This document shows, one piece after another, positions 51,847-61,918 of a DNA stretch of 64,000 nt. Every line of letters begins with the position of its first letter. Positions within the stretch are counted from its first letter, which is position 1. A program made the translations under genes and the position numbers. Source of the stretch: Psychrobacter sp. bablab_jr014 (GTDB lineage Bacteria > Pseudomonadota > Gammaproteobacteria > Pseudomonadales > Moraxellaceae); NCBI RefSeq assembly GCF_016464015.1, contig NZ_JACDXT010000021.1:50967-114966 (forward strand), written 5' to 3'. Below the pieces are notes generated by a model. It did no database searches and was not told the origin of the DNA. It saw only the letters and a list, made by a program, of their open reading frames with translations.

Positions 51847-52444
51847 GAATGTCTCCCTCATGGTTGTTATGTTCATTAAATCAGTGGTTCTTCCAATAAG
51901 TCACTGCGTCATCATCATAGCAGCTATCTTATGCTGCGGGTAGCCCATTTATAGTTCAATTACAGCGGCAGTTTCATGGCCGTAATAACAAATATAAGTC
52001 TACGATATATCTATAGCGACGCCTTATATCAAATGACCTATTGCTACTGCATAATATAATGCAGACGCCATGCCAACTTTTAAAAACCCGCTTTTTTGTG
52101 CCAATTTATCGCTAAAAACCATAAATTTATGCATTTTTAATACATTGTTGCTGCTTTTCTTAACCTAAATTATTTTTAATGATGTATCAATTTGGTGCTT
52201 TTGATTTATTTTGGTGCATTTTTGACTACTTTGCTTAGTTTTAGGGCGTTAAAAACGCTGTATTGAGAAAGTTGTTAAAACAGTATTAAGAAATTAAATT
52301 TTTATAAAAAAGAGGCACTGCACTGCCCGCTTGCTCATGGGACAAATAATGGTAAGATAACTCACCACCCATAGCGCATGGCGGCACATGGCTTATCGCG
52401 CTTTATACGGGGGCTTTTTATTGACCCAATCGGCTGAGCAGACC
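51847..52444. other. Divergent intergenic region glnA/trpG
   Basis: About 600 bases without a convincing gene. On the minus strand, TGCACCAAAAT (52217-52207) followed by AGCACCAAATTG (about 52200-52189) resembles halves of NtrC sites at enteric glnA promoters, but the inverted half is lacking. A sigma-54 box of correct spacing was not found. Confidence 0.4.
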
Positions 52445-53068
52445 ATGATTTTGATGATTGATAATTACGACAGCTTTACGTACAACATCGTACAGTACTT
52501 CGGTGAGCTAGAGCAGGATGTGACCGTCTGGCGTAATGATCAAGTCAGCATTAGTGATATTGAGACGCTCGCGCCCGATGTCATTGTTATTGGCCCAGGC
52601 CCTTGCGACCCTGACCGTGCAGGGATTTCACTTAAAGTGATTGAAACCTTTCAAGGCGTGATTCCGATTTTGGGCATTTGCTTGGGTCATCAGGCGATTG
52701 GGCAAGCGTTCGGCGGTAAGGTGGTGAAGGCAGGTCAAGTGATGCACGGACGCTTATCAAGGGTGTATCACAACGATCAGGGCGTGTTTGCCAATTTGCC
52801 CAACCCATCGACCTTTACCCGTTATCACTCGCTGGTGGTGGACAAAGACACGCTGCCAGAGTGCCTTGAGATGACGGCATGGACACAGTATGAAGACGGC
52901 AGCATTGAGGAGATTATGGGCTTTCGTCATCGTACGCTCGCGATTGAAGGCGTGCAATTTCATCCTGAGTCGATTTTGAGCGAAGCAGGCTATCATTTGC
53001 TCAATAACTTTTTGGCGGCGCATGGACTGGCGCGCTTGAATGACAATGAGTTGCCGCAAGTCGGCTAA
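52445..53068 (+). CDS. trpG: Anthranilate synthase component II (glutamine amidotransferase)
   Basis: TrpG supplies ammonia from glutamine to TrpE for anthranilate formation. The protein starts [20 protein letters not shown], has the nucleophile in [17 protein letters not shown] near residue 80 and the catalytic His and Glu in [14 protein letters not shown] near 170. A frame upstream to ATG 52388 would add 19 residues with no family match. It leads a trpG-trpD-trpC run with small gaps. PabA (folate) is a close relative; the following trpD and trpC support TrpG, and one protein may serve both. Confidence 0.93.
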   Translation: MILMIDNYDSFTYNIVQYFGELEQDVTVWRNDQVSISDIETLAPDVIVIGPGPCDPDRAGISLKVIETFQGVIPILGICLGHQAIGQAFGGKVVKAGQVMHGRLSRVYHNDQGVFANLPNPSTFTRYHSLVVDKDTLPECLEMTAWTQYEDGSIEEIMGFRHRTLAIEGVQFHPESILSEAGYHLLNNFLAAHGLARLNDNELPQVG

Positions 53069-53117
53069 CACCAAATTTATGATAACAAACACAACTATTT
53101 TATAAGAAGAGATGATA

Positions 53118-54227
53118 ATGGCCACAACCAATAAACGCCCTGAAGACATCACCGCCATGAGCGATGAGGAGATTCATAAGCATTTAACCACCGCGCTCGC
53201 ACGCATGTTTGACCATATTGATTTGACCTTTGATGAGATGCGCACAGTCATGCTGATTATTATGCAAGGGCGCTGTGACAGTGCCTTGATGGGCGCAATA
53301 TTGACCGCGCTACGCATGAAGGGCGAGTCTATTGAAGAAATTAGCGCAGCGGCAAGTGCCATGCGTGAGTTGGCGGACAAGATTGAACCGCAAAACTGCG
53401 CGCACTTGGTCGATATCGTGGGTACAGGCGGTGATGGCGCGAATATCTTTAATGTGTCTACTGCTTCGGCACTGGTTGCGGCAGCCGCTGGCGCGCAGGT
53501 TGCTAAACATGGTAACCGCGGCGTCTCGACCAAGTCGGGCAGCTCAGATTTGTTAGAGCAAGCGGGTATCAGCTTGCAGCTCACCCCTGAACAAGCCAAG
53601 CTGTGTATCGAAAATGAAGGCATTGGCTTTTTGTTTGCGCCCAATCACCACAGCGCCATGCATCATGCCAATCCAATTCGCCGTGCACTCAAATCACGCA
53701 CCATCTTCAATATTTTAGGCCCCTTGACCAATCCTGCCAGCGTGCCTAACTTGGTGATTGGTGTGTTTACTGATGAGCTGTGCGAGCCACTGGCAAAAGT
53801 CATGCGCAATCTGGGCGCACAGCATGTGATGGTGGTCGGCTCAAAAGATGGCTTGGATGAGATTAGCCTTGCCACCTCGACCACGGTTGCCGAGCTAAAA
53901 GACGGTGAAGTGTCCGTCTATCAAATCACCCCTGAAGAGGTGGGCATTGAGTCGCAAACCTTGATTGGCTTAGATGTCGCCTCGCCCAGTGAGAGCTTGG
54001 CACTGATACGCGCCGCACTTAGTGGTGACGACACAGATACCCGCTCGGTACTCAAAGCGCGTGATATGATTGCGTTAAATGCAGGCGCGGCAATCTACAC
54101 CTCAGGCGTGGCGAGCAGCTATCGTGAGGGCGTGGAGAAAGCCAAAGCGGCCATTCATAACGGCAGCGCGCTTGCCAAAATGGAGTCGCTGGCTGCTTAT
54201 TCACAGTCACTTGCCAGCGCGCAGTAA
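53118..54227 (+). CDS. trpD: Anthranilate phosphoribosyltransferase
   Basis: TrpD joins anthranilate to phosphoribosyl pyrophosphate in tryptophan synthesis. The 369 residues show the PRPP-binding GTGGDGANIFNVSTASALV near residue 98, KHGNRGVSTKSGSSDLLEQ near 126, and the substrate block HHSAMHHANPIRRAL near 180. The length includes about 20 extra N-terminal residues. ATG 53118 has AAGAAGAG 6 bases upstream; ATG 53112 is too close to that site. It follows trpG by 49 bases. Confidence 0.95.
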   Translation: MATTNKRPEDITAMSDEEIHKHLTTALARMFDHIDLTFDEMRTVMLIIMQGRCDSALMGAILTALRMKGESIEEISAAASAMRELADKIEPQNCAHLVDIVGTGGDGANIFNVSTASALVAAAAGAQVAKHGNRGVSTKSGSSDLLEQAGISLQLTPEQAKLCIENEGIGFLFAPNHHSAMHHANPIRRALKSRTIFNILGPLTNPASVPNLVIGVFTDELCEPLAKVMRNLGAQHVMVVGSKDGLDEISLATSTTVAELKDGEVSVYQITPEEVGIESQTLIGLDVASPSESLALIRAALSGDDTDTRSVLKARDMIALNAGAAIYTSGVASSYREGVEKAKAAIHNGSALAKMESLAAYSQSLASAQ

Positions 54228-54303
54228 GTTTGCTCGTTAGCCATTACTTTTTTAGCCGTCATTATTGAGCGGTTGTTTTTACACATTATTATCTGGATAC
54301 CTG

Positions 54304-55176
54304 ATGACCACTTCTTCTCAAACTGCTGATATCCCTTCTGTATTGCAGCGCATCGTACGCACCAAGCAAGACGAAGTTGCTCAGGCGCGTAGCGAGCTGC
54401 CGCTAGAGGCGCTCGCCGAGCAAGCAAAAAACGACAATACGCCAAGACGCGGTTTTGCTAAGGCATTACGCAGCGCTGATATCGGTATCATCGCTGAAGT
54501 CAAAAAAGCCTCGCCGTCAAAAGGCATTATCAATCATAACTTTGAGCCTGCGCTGTTTGCTGAGCAATATCAAGCGGCGGGCGCAAGCTGTTTGTCGGTA
54601 TTGACTGACCGCGATTATTTCCAAGGCGATGATGCCTATTTACAGGCGGCGCGCGCAGCAACCACCCTGCCCGTTTTGCGTAAAGACTTTATGATTGATG
54701 CGTATCAGATTTATCAATCTTACGTGCTGGGCGCGGATTGTATTTTACTGATTATGGCGTGTCTTGATGGTGCCACCGTACATGAATTGCACGCGCTTAG
54801 CATTCAGCTGGGCATGGATGTATTGATTGAAATCCATACCGAAGAAGAGCTGCAACGCGCCCTAACCCTGCCGCGCTCAACGCACAATATCTACGGCATC
54901 AATAACCGTAACTTAAATACCTTTGAGGTCGATTTGCAAAACACCTTGGCATTAAAGGCGCAGCTGATTGCCGCTTTATCTGCAAATACGTCTGCTGATG
55001 ACAGCGCTGAAAAACCGCTTATCGTGACCGAAAGTGGCATTCATAGTGCCGCCGACATTGAGCTGATGCTGGGGCAGGATATTCGCCACTTTTTGATTGG
55101 CGAGCAGTTTATGAAAACTGAGCATCCTGGGCAGGCGTTACAATCCCTACTTGCGAGCGTGAACACAAGGGCGTAA
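54304..55176 (+). CDS. trpC: Indole-3-glycerol phosphate synthase
   Basis: TrpC closes the indole ring of carboxyphenylamino-deoxyribulose phosphate. The 290 residues form a TIM barrel with VLQRIVRTKQDEVAQAR at the start, the catalytic lysine region IIAEVKKASPSKGII near residue 64, LRKDFMIDAYQIYQSYVLGAD, cut to VLRKDFMIDAYQIYQS, near 125 and YGINNRNLNTFEVDL near 200. It is monofunctional (no TrpF domain). ATG 54304 is chosen because the longer frame from 54265 gives no family match. It ends the trp run, followed by a terminator. Confidence 0.95.
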   Translation: MTTSSQTADIPSVLQRIVRTKQDEVAQARSELPLEALAEQAKNDNTPRRGFAKALRSADIGIIAEVKKASPSKGIINHNFEPALFAEQYQAAGASCLSVLTDRDYFQGDDAYLQAARAATTLPVLRKDFMIDAYQIYQSYVLGADCILLIMACLDGATVHELHALSIQLGMDVLIEIHTEEELQRALTLPRSTHNIYGINNRNLNTFEVDLQNTLALKAQLIAALSANTSADDSAEKPLIVTESGIHSAADIELMLGQDIRHFLIGEQFMKTEHPGQALQSLLASVNTRA

Positions 55177-55201
55177 AGTGTAGCTCATTATCCTCAGCAT
55201 G

Positions 55202-55235
55202 AAGCCCCGAGCTGTTTTGGGGCTTTTCTTTTTTC
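55202..55235 (+). terminator. Terminator of the trpGDC run
   Basis: AAGCCCC and GGGGCTT form a stem followed by a long T run, 26 bases after the trpC stop. Confidence 0.85.
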
Positions 55236-55265
55236 ATTTATCGATACAGTAATACACATATTGTT

Positions 55266-56000
55266 ATGGCAAACTCTCTATTTTCAAAAGAAATGCAAGA
55301 CCAGCTCAAAGAGCTAAAAGGACAACTGACCAAAGGTCGTGACACCACAGACGCGAACGGCGATGGGCAAAAGCCAACCGAGCCTGTCTCTTTACCTACC
55401 CAAAAACAAGTCAAAAAAACCGTTAAGCAGCTCGATAGCGAGCACATTGATGACGATAAAGTTTTGTTTATGCAAGCCATGCACGGCGTCAAGCAGCTCA
55501 AAGACAAAAACACACGCACGCCAACGGCAGCGGACAAGAGCATAGCCGTAGACGCGACAACGCTATCGAAGCGTGCCGCGGCGCAAGGTGCGGACACAGG
55601 CGGTCTGGACGCGGGGCTGTCAGACATGAAAGCGCTACTGAACCCTGTCGCTAGCGAAGCCTATCTGTCATTTAAACAGCCGACACTACAAAACAAAGTC
55701 TTTACGCAATTAAAGCAAGGCAAGCTACGCTGGTATGATGCGGTCGATATCCACGGCTGCACCATTGAAGAGGCGCGCGAAGCCATGACCACTTTGCTGG
55801 TCCAAGCCAAAAACAACAATGAAACGGTCGTTAAAATCGTACACGGTAAAGGCAGCGAAGCCATTTTGAAAACCTGCGTCAACGGCTGGTTACGTCAGTT
55901 GCCTGAAGTCTTGGCATTTTGTTCAGCGCCACCAAAAGATGGCGGTAATGGTGCGGTCTTGGTACTGCTTAAAAAAACCAAAGACGACGATAAGCGTTAA
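55266..56000 (+). CDS. Smr-domain protein (SmrA-like endonuclease)
   Basis: A 244-residue cytosolic protein with a C-terminal Smr domain, the nicking endonuclease module also found at the end of MutS2. The module begins at AVDIHGCTIEEAREAMTTLL near residue 158, and KIVHGKGSEAILKTCVNGWL near 195 supplies the second conserved turn. The N-terminal 150 residues are polar and charged, probably partly disordered. Related SmrA/SmrB proteins act on DNA or on collided ribosomes; which applies here is unknown. Confidence 0.88.
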   Translation: MANSLFSKEMQDQLKELKGQLTKGRDTTDANGDGQKPTEPVSLPTQKQVKKTVKQLDSEHIDDDKVLFMQAMHGVKQLKDKNTRTPTAADKSIAVDATTLSKRAAAQGADTGGLDAGLSDMKALLNPVASEAYLSFKQPTLQNKVFTQLKQGKLRWYDAVDIHGCTIEEAREAMTTLLVQAKNNNETVVKIVHGKGSEAILKTCVNGWLRQLPEVLAFCSAPPKDGGNGAVLVLLKKTKDDDKR

Positions 56001-56058
56001 TCGAAGACTTTAACTTTGTCGCTATTTGAGTAACAACAGCGACAGACCAGACAGACAC

Positions 56059-56088
56059 AAAAAAGGCTGCACAATGCAGCCTTTTTTA
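56059..56088. terminator. Bidirectional terminator
   Basis: AAAAAAGGCTGCA and TGCAGCCTTTTTT form a 13-base stem with a 3-base loop between the convergent Smr and MscS genes. Confidence 0.9.
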
Positions 56089-56108
56089 TTGCGTATGATT
56101 TAAACCAC

Positions 56109-57998
56109 TCAATAACCGAGCTTCTTTTTCATACGCCGAAAGTGGTATTTTGCCACGCGGGCGATTTTGGGCGTCTCTGCAGCATCTTTCACTCTAGCAT
56201 CTTCTGTGGTCGTTTCAGTATTAGCACCAGTATCGCTGTCTTCTTTATTCAATGCAATCGCGTCATTGTCAGCAGTGTCTTCTGCTGTATTTTCTAGTTT
56301 TGGCAGATTGGCAGGCGCTTGTGGGGGTTCAGAGTCGTCATCTTCGCCTGTCAGCTCATTTTGATTGACAATCAACTGCTGTGTGGGCAAGGCGTGCTCA
56401 ACGTCATACTTGTCGACTTCGTTTAAAATATCGACAAACAGTAGATTTTGCTTGTCATAAAACTCAATAATGCCTGTGGCATTGACATAGGCTTGCAGCT
56501 GAATGACGTAACAGTCTTGACGCAGCTCATTGATATTGACCTGATTCCACTCTTGGTTGGTCAGCTCATGCTTGTCTATAAAGGTATTTAAATCTTTCAC
56601 CAGACGAAAGACTTCGTCGATTTTCGCCGTACGCTTTAGATAAATATTATTTAAAAAGCGGAACATATCACGCGCAGCATAGTTTTCGATATGCATTGAG
56701 GAAAAGTCACCATTTGGAATGGTAACAATAGTGCGGCTCAGTGTGCGCACCCGTGACGAGCGAATGCCGATGTCCACAACTGTGCCTTCATACGCACCAA
56801 ATTTACAATAGTCACCCACGCGCACAGGCGAGTCTGCGACCACCACCACACTACCGACCAAGTTCTCAATGGTCTTTTGCGCACCCAGTGCTAATGCCAA
56901 ACCACCGACACCCAGCGCTGCAATACCTGTGGTTAAATCAAAGCCCAAATTGCCAAAAATGACAATAGTGGCGAAAATCAGCAGCAGCGCTTTGACGATT
57001 TTCCGCAATAAACCCAATATTGATACGCGCTCAATATGATTGCGCTTATAACTCATAGCCTCAGCGCGACTAAAGATAGCATCGATGACCCGTAAAAGTA
57101 ACCATGTCATCGCAAGCCACGACGCAATCTCAGTAAAGCGATTGACAGGTTCACGCAAGGTCACTGATACGCCTGCGTATACCATCACTTCAGAGAGCAT
57201 CAGCGCCATAATGACGACAGATAATGGCAAAATCACCTTTCTGGTCAATGGCAAATTTAACCCGCGCACGCGTGGATACGCCAGCTTAAGCAAATGATAC
57301 AGCAGCCAAACCAGCACATAGGTCAGCACAAAGCTACTGATGGTCAACACCACCGCTGCCACAAGATCCGTCAGCTGATAGCCAAACAGTTTTTTGTCTT
57401 GCAGTGTCTCTGAGGTATAGCGCGCAACCAAGGTGGGCTCGGTGTTTTCTACCACTTCTGCTAATGGCTTGAGCGTCTCGTTAGAGAATTGCCAATACTG
57501 CGCACCCGTCTTAGACGTCACACGCTCTAAGAGTAGCGGGATGTTTTGATCACCGATACGAATATCACCCACGCGCTCTTGGCTTGGTGGCAGCTGATCG
57601 GTCAAATTGCCTTCAGCAACATTACTAAGCTGCAAATCGGTTTGAAACCGTCCGCCAGCATCCAGTGCCTGTTTAAACTGACGAATAACGGTTGCAGGAT
57701 TATCAGATTTAGATAAGTTTAAATAATTGCTTGCCAGCAAATAGTCGTTGTCACTCAGCGCGCTGATAAAGCCTTGTACCGTCTGACGCGGCGTATCACG
57801 ACCGAATGGGTCAGGCACTGCAGCTTCAGTACTGCTCTCTGCGGCACTGCTGTCATTAATACCGAGCACACTGCCTTCTGCCGACCAAGCCATGACTGGC
57901 AGTACCGTACACAGTAGCATGACCAGCCAGCGTGTCTTTTTTCCTATAGCGGCCCATGCATGACCACGGCTTTTGTTATTTTTGCCCTTATTATCCAA
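56109..57998 (-). CDS. MscS family mechanosensitive channel
   Basis: A 629-residue inner-membrane channel of the MscS family, which opens under membrane tension. A signal peptide or first helix lies at about 24-40. A periplasmic region (about 45-205) precedes about four or five helices. The pore-lining helix and beta domain are clear: GIAALGVGGLALALGAQKTI near 370, NLVGSVVVVADSPVRVGDYC and TLSRTIVTIPNGDFSSM near 430. The last 110 residues are acidic and disordered (many D, E, T, A) and then end in a basic YHFRRMKKKLGY. It is a single gene. Confidence 0.9.
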   Translation of the reverse strand: MDNKGKNNKSRGHAWAAIGKKTRWLVMLLCTVLPVMAWSAEGSVLGINDSSAAESSTEAAVPDPFGRDTPRQTVQGFISALSDNDYLLASNYLNLSKSDNPATVIRQFKQALDAGGRFQTDLQLSNVAEGNLTDQLPPSQERVGDIRIGDQNIPLLLERVTSKTGAQYWQFSNETLKPLAEVVENTEPTLVARYTSETLQDKKLFGYQLTDLVAAVVLTISSFVLTYVLVWLLYHLLKLAYPRVRGLNLPLTRKVILPLSVVIMALMLSEVMVYAGVSVTLREPVNRFTEIASWLAMTWLLLRVIDAIFSRAEAMSYKRNHIERVSILGLLRKIVKALLLIFATIVIFGNLGFDLTTGIAALGVGGLALALGAQKTIENLVGSVVVVADSPVRVGDYCKFGAYEGTVVDIGIRSSRVRTLSRTIVTIPNGDFSSMHIENYAARDMFRFLNNIYLKRTAKIDEVFRLVKDLNTFIDKHELTNQEWNQVNINELRQDCYVIQLQAYVNATGIIEFYDKQNLLFVDILNEVDKYDVEHALPTQQLIVNQNELTGEDDDSEPPQAPANLPKLENTAEDTADNDAIALNKEDSDTGANTETTTEDARVKDAAETPKIARVAKYHFRRMKKKLGY

Positions 57999-58274
57999 AC
58001 CCCACCTCTTTATGATGTTCTTATCTTATGCAGCATCTTAAGGCAATCTATTAAAAAGCAAAACCCTATATAATGACGCTAAACTTTAGTTCTGGTACAG
58101 CATATCTATCATACAAGCGGTCTTATTGAAGCATACTCAATGTAACCTGAATAAACATTAGTAAAAAATTGGTTTATAAACGTGTAATATTTTTAGATAA
58201 TGTGTCCAGCCAGACACCTTTATATATTAGTTTGTCTGTCAATTCATTTTGCTTTGTTTATCTGAGAATCTTTT

Positions 58275-60200
58275 ATGATGCTATCGCCTTCATCTTCGTC
58301 CGCTTACCTCCGTTTATGTGTGCTTAGCGCGCTTAGCGTTATGGCTGTGCAAGCCAACGCCGCTACTACCGATATTGACGAAAGCAATCAACCGACTGCT
58401 AAGCTTGATACCATCGTCGTGACCGCCAGCCGTACGCCCACTAAGGTCGAAAACACCATCGCGCAAACCCGCGTCATTGATGAAGAAGAACTTAAGCGTT
58501 ATCAGGGTCAGACTGTGGTCGATGTATTAAAGAATCAGCCTGGTATTAATATCACACAAAGTGGCGGCATGGGCACAGCCAGTAATTTTTATATGCGCGG
58601 CTTTGATAGCAAGCAGGTCTTGGTGATTATCGATGGGATACGTTATGGCTCTATCTCTTTAGGTAGTCCATCTCTGAACTTGTTGGCCGCAGACCAAATC
58701 GACCGCATCGAAGTTTTGTATGGTTCGTCAGGCTCTAGCATCTACGGCTCTGACGCTATGGGCGGAGTTATCCAGATTTTTACCAAAGGCAATAACGTAG
58801 AGCAATCCAATGTTTCTACAACTGTGGGTTATGGTAGTAACAATCACTACCAAGTCGGCATCACAGGTCAGCTGAAAAATGATACGTCATCCTTGAGCTT
58901 GGGTGTCAGTCGTAACGAAACAGATGGCTTTAACGCCATTGCCAATAGCAGCTCGGCTGACTATAACACTGACGATGATGGCTTTAAATCTACCAATGCC
59001 AGTCTAGCATTGCAGCATAAGCTATCAGACTCGCTAAGCGCGGGAATAAGTGCCTTATATACCGACTCTACCACTGATATTGACTCAGCAGGCAACGTCT
59101 TTCCAAATGCCTATTCAGACCAAAAAAACGGCAGTGCCAATGCTTATCTTCAATACAAAACGCCTTTAACAATCAGCAAACTTAGCTATGGTCAAAGTAT
59201 TGACAAATCGACTACTCATGACGCCAATTCTATTGATTATCAAAAAGGCAGTCAGTACGACACCACGCAAGAGCAAGCACGTTTAGAGACCAGTATCAAC
59301 GCGCAACCTGGTACTGTGATTATTGGCGCAGAATGGTTGTCACAACAGCTAGACGCCTCAGATGTTTTAGATTTTTCAGGTTATCCTGATCCAGCTGTGC
59401 AAACCCCTTATAACCCTGAGGACAGAACGGTCAAAAGTGCCTTTGTTGGTTATCAACTGGCAGACACTTATTATGATGTGCAAGCCAACTACCGCGTGGA
59501 TGACAACTCGCAGTATGGTCGTGAAAGCACCTACAATCTAGGAGCGGCGATACGCCCGTTGGCTGGCATGCGAATCGGTGCCAACTATGCGACCGGATTT
59601 CGCGCACCAACCTTTAATGATTTATACTGGCCTGGTTTTAGCAACCCCAACCTAAAACCCGAAAGAACAGAGAACACTGAAGTATTTGTTGAATACGTAA
59701 ATGATGCCCAAACGTCACGATTGACAGGCTATTACACCGATGCAGAAGACCTGATTTCTAGTGCAGCAAATATCAGTGAAGCGAAAATCAAGGGGTTGAG
59801 CCTGACCTCCGACTGGAATATGAATGCCTTTATATTTGGTCTCGGTTATGACTACTTGGATGCCAAAGACAAAACGGCAAATAGCGCAAGCTATAATCAA
59901 CAGCTTGCCTATCGTCCTAAAAACAGCGGCATGGTTTATGTAGGCTATCAGCAACCGATGTTCGATGTTCGCCTCGAAGCCAAACATACCGATGATAGGT
60001 TGACAGCGGAAAACAATAAACTTGATAGCTATACCCTGCTTAATTTGAGCGGCGCGGTTTATATCACTCCTAATCTTCGTGCCAACTTGCGAGTAGACAA
60101 TATTACTGATGAGGATTATACCCTCGCCAGCCAATTCGGTAATGAATACGCCACAGAAGGAACCAGCTACTTCGGCTCACTTACCTACGATTGGTACTAA
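58275..60200 (+). CDS. btuB: TonB-dependent vitamin B12 receptor, BtuB-like
   Basis: A 641-residue outer-membrane receptor: signal peptide about 1-29 (ending QANAA), TonB-box region DTIVVTASRTPTKVENTIA near 45, plug domain to about 170 (QTVVDVLKNQPGINI, GFDSKQVLVIIDGIRYG), then a 22-strand beta barrel ending in an aromatic (DWY). The overall build and the TASRTPTKVENT motif match BtuB, but substrate choice in TonB receptors is hard to read from sequence. No B12 riboswitch is seen upstream. Met 58275 and 58278 are both possible starts. Confidence 0.82.
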   Translation: MMLSPSSSSAYLRLCVLSALSVMAVQANAATTDIDESNQPTAKLDTIVVTASRTPTKVENTIAQTRVIDEEELKRYQGQTVVDVLKNQPGINITQSGGMGTASNFYMRGFDSKQVLVIIDGIRYGSISLGSPSLNLLAADQIDRIEVLYGSSGSSIYGSDAMGGVIQIFTKGNNVEQSNVSTTVGYGSNNHYQVGITGQLKNDTSSLSLGVSRNETDGFNAIANSSSADYNTDDDGFKSTNASLALQHKLSDSLSAGISALYTDSTTDIDSAGNVFPNAYSDQKNGSANAYLQYKTPLTISKLSYGQSIDKSTTHDANSIDYQKGSQYDTTQEQARLETSINAQPGTVIIGAEWLSQQLDASDVLDFSGYPDPAVQTPYNPEDRTVKSAFVGYQLADTYYDVQANYRVDDNSQYGRESTYNLGAAIRPLAGMRIGANYATGFRAPTFNDLYWPGFSNPNLKPERTENTEVFVEYVNDAQTSRLTGYYTDAEDLISSAANISEAKIKGLSLTSDWNMNAFIFGLGYDYLDAKDKTANSASYNQQLAYRPKNSGMVYVGYQQPMFDVRLEAKHTDDRLTAENNKLDSYTLLNLSGAVYITPNLRANLRVDNITDEDYTLASQFGNEYATEGTSYFGSLTYDWY

Positions 60201-60329
60201 TACTGACACGAAACTTAAATTGTAAACAAATCAAGGTCACCCAACGGTGGCCTTTTTTTATGACGACAACACTTACGATTTTCCGCAGCCAATAGGTGAC
60301 AATCACAGACTCATCCATTACAATAACCG

Positions 60330-60428
60330 CGCCGAGGGGTGTTGCGTCATAAAGCATGTTTTTATGTTAGGCTCGGTAGCAAAAGGGGGTTGATACTCCT
60401 CACTGCAAAACAACGGCACCTGCGTTTT
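60330..60428 (+). promoter_or_regulatory. S-adenosylhomocysteine (SAH) riboswitch
   Basis: Upstream of ahcY the blocks CGCCGAGGGGTGTTGCG, TTAGGCTCGG and AACGGCACCTGCG occur in the order of the SAH riboswitch. CCGAG pairs with CTCGG to close the main stem, and GGTGTTGC can pair with parts of the AACGGCACC block as in the known pseudoknot. A second hairpin, GGGGGTTGATACTCCTC, lies between. The known switch turns on SAH hydrolase when SAH is high. The start codon follows 37 bases later. Confidence 0.85.
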
Positions 60429-60464
60429 TATTCTTTTTATCATACCCAGCGATAGGAGCATATT

Positions 60465-61889
60465 ATGGACGCAGTGTCGACTACCTCATCTGCCCATACC
60501 ATCGACCCTTCTTTTACCGATTATAAAGTTGCGGACATCAGCCTTGCCGACTACGGTCGCCGCGAGATTACCCTTGCCGAAGCCGAAATGCCAGCCCTTA
60601 TGGGTCTGCGTCGTCGCTATCAAGACGAGCAGCCATTACAAGGCGCAAAAATCCTTGGCTGTATCCACATGACCATCCAAACAGCCGTACTGATAGAGAC
60701 CCTAGTGGCGCTCGGTGCTGACGTACGCTGGACCTCATGCAACATCTTCTCAACCCAAGACCACGCAGCAGCAGCCATTGCAGCAGCAGGTATCCCTGTA
60801 TTTGCGTGGAAAGGCGAAACTGAAGAAGAGTACGAGTGGTGCTTGCGCCAGCAATTGCATGTAGGCGGCGAAGCCTCAGGCGAGCTGTGGGATGCCAACC
60901 TTATCCTAGATGACGGCGGCGATTTGACCGCACTGATTCACAACGACTACGCGCAAATGCTCGATACCATCCATGGTATCTCAGAAGAGACCACCACGGG
61001 TGTGCATCGTCTGATTGACATGTACAAAAAAGGCACGCTAAAAGTCCCTGCCATCAATGTCAACGATGCGGTGACTAAGTCAAAAAATGACAATAAATAC
61101 GGCTGCCGCCACAGTCTAAACGACGCTATCAAGCGCGCAACCGACATGTTCCTAGCAGGTCGTCGCGCTCTGGTTATCGGTTATGGCGATGTGGGTAAAG
61201 GCTCAGCGCAAAGCCTACGTCAAGAAGGCATGATTGTTCGCGTATCAGAAGTCGATCCTATCTGTGCGATGCAGGCGTGTATGGACGGCTACGAAGTCCT
61301 ATCACCATACATCGACGGTGACAACACAGGCGGCGCAGAAGGCATCAATACCCGTCTGTTAGAAGACACCGATTTGATTGTGACCACCACAGGTAACTAT
61401 CACGTGTGCGACAAACACATGCTGGCAGCCCTAAAATCAGGCGCTGTGGTCTGTAACATCGGTCACTTTGACACTGAGATTGACACTCAGTTTATGCGTG
61501 ACAACTGGCGCTGGTCTGAAATCAAACCACAAGTACACCAAGTGTACCGCTCAGATGATGACAATGATTACCTCATCTTGCTTGCCGAAGGTCGCCTAGT
61601 GAACTTAGGTAATGCCACAGGTCATCCATCACGCGTGATGGACGGCTCATTTGCTAACCAAGTCTTGGCACAAATGTACCTATATGAGCATAAATTTGCC
61701 GAATTACCCGTTGACGAGCGCTTTGACAATCTGTACGTTAAAGTGTTGCCGAAAAAGCTAGACGAAGAAGTCGCCGCAGCCATGGTTGCAGGTTTTAACG
61801 GCACATTAACCAAATTGACTCAAGAGCAGGCCGACTACCTTGGTGTGGCGGTTGAAGGACCCTTTAAGCCTGATGAGTACAAGTACTAA
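60465..61889 (+). CDS. ahcY: S-adenosylhomocysteine hydrolase
   Basis: AhcY splits SAH to homocysteine and adenosine, keeping methyltransferases from product inhibition. The 474 residues have [21 protein letters not shown], cut to [20 protein letters not shown], near residue 69, [19 protein letters not shown] near 91 and the NAD-binding [18 protein letters not shown] near 236. The C-terminal [13 protein letters not shown] and DEYKY are typical. GATAGGAGC is the ribosome site. It is preceded by the SAH riboswitch and followed by metF 29 bases later. Confidence 0.97.
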   Translation: MDAVSTTSSAHTIDPSFTDYKVADISLADYGRREITLAEAEMPALMGLRRRYQDEQPLQGAKILGCIHMTIQTAVLIETLVALGADVRWTSCNIFSTQDHAAAAIAAAGIPVFAWKGETEEEYEWCLRQQLHVGGEASGELWDANLILDDGGDLTALIHNDYAQMLDTIHGISEETTTGVHRLIDMYKKGTLKVPAINVNDAVTKSKNDNKYGCRHSLNDAIKRATDMFLAGRRALVIGYGDVGKGSAQSLRQEGMIVRVSEVDPICAMQACMDGYEVLSPYIDGDNTGGAEGINTRLLEDTDLIVTTTGNYHVCDKHMLAALKSGAVVCNIGHFDTEIDTQFMRDNWRWSEIKPQVHQVYRSDDDNDYLILLAEGRLVNLGNATGHPSRVMDGSFANQVLAQMYLYEHKFAELPVDERFDNLYVKVLPKKLDEEVAAAMVAGFNGTLTKLTQEQADYLGVAVEGPFKPDEYKY

Positions 61890-61918
61890 ATAACCAGCAC
61901 AACACAAGGAGTGTTATC

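Noticed and set aside
52097..52111. Sigma-54-like TGGCAC box on the minus strand upstream of glnA
   Set aside because: The GG to GC spacing is nine bases, not ten, so it does not fit the consensus.
52321..52444. Possible trp leader peptide or attenuator
   Set aside because: No short frame with tandem Trp codons and no terminator hairpin was seen before trpG.
58200..58230. B12-box-like AGCCAGACACC upstream of the BtuB-like gene
   Set aside because: The other conserved blocks of the cobalamin riboswitch are absent; only a 5-base hairpin GTGTC/GACAC remains.
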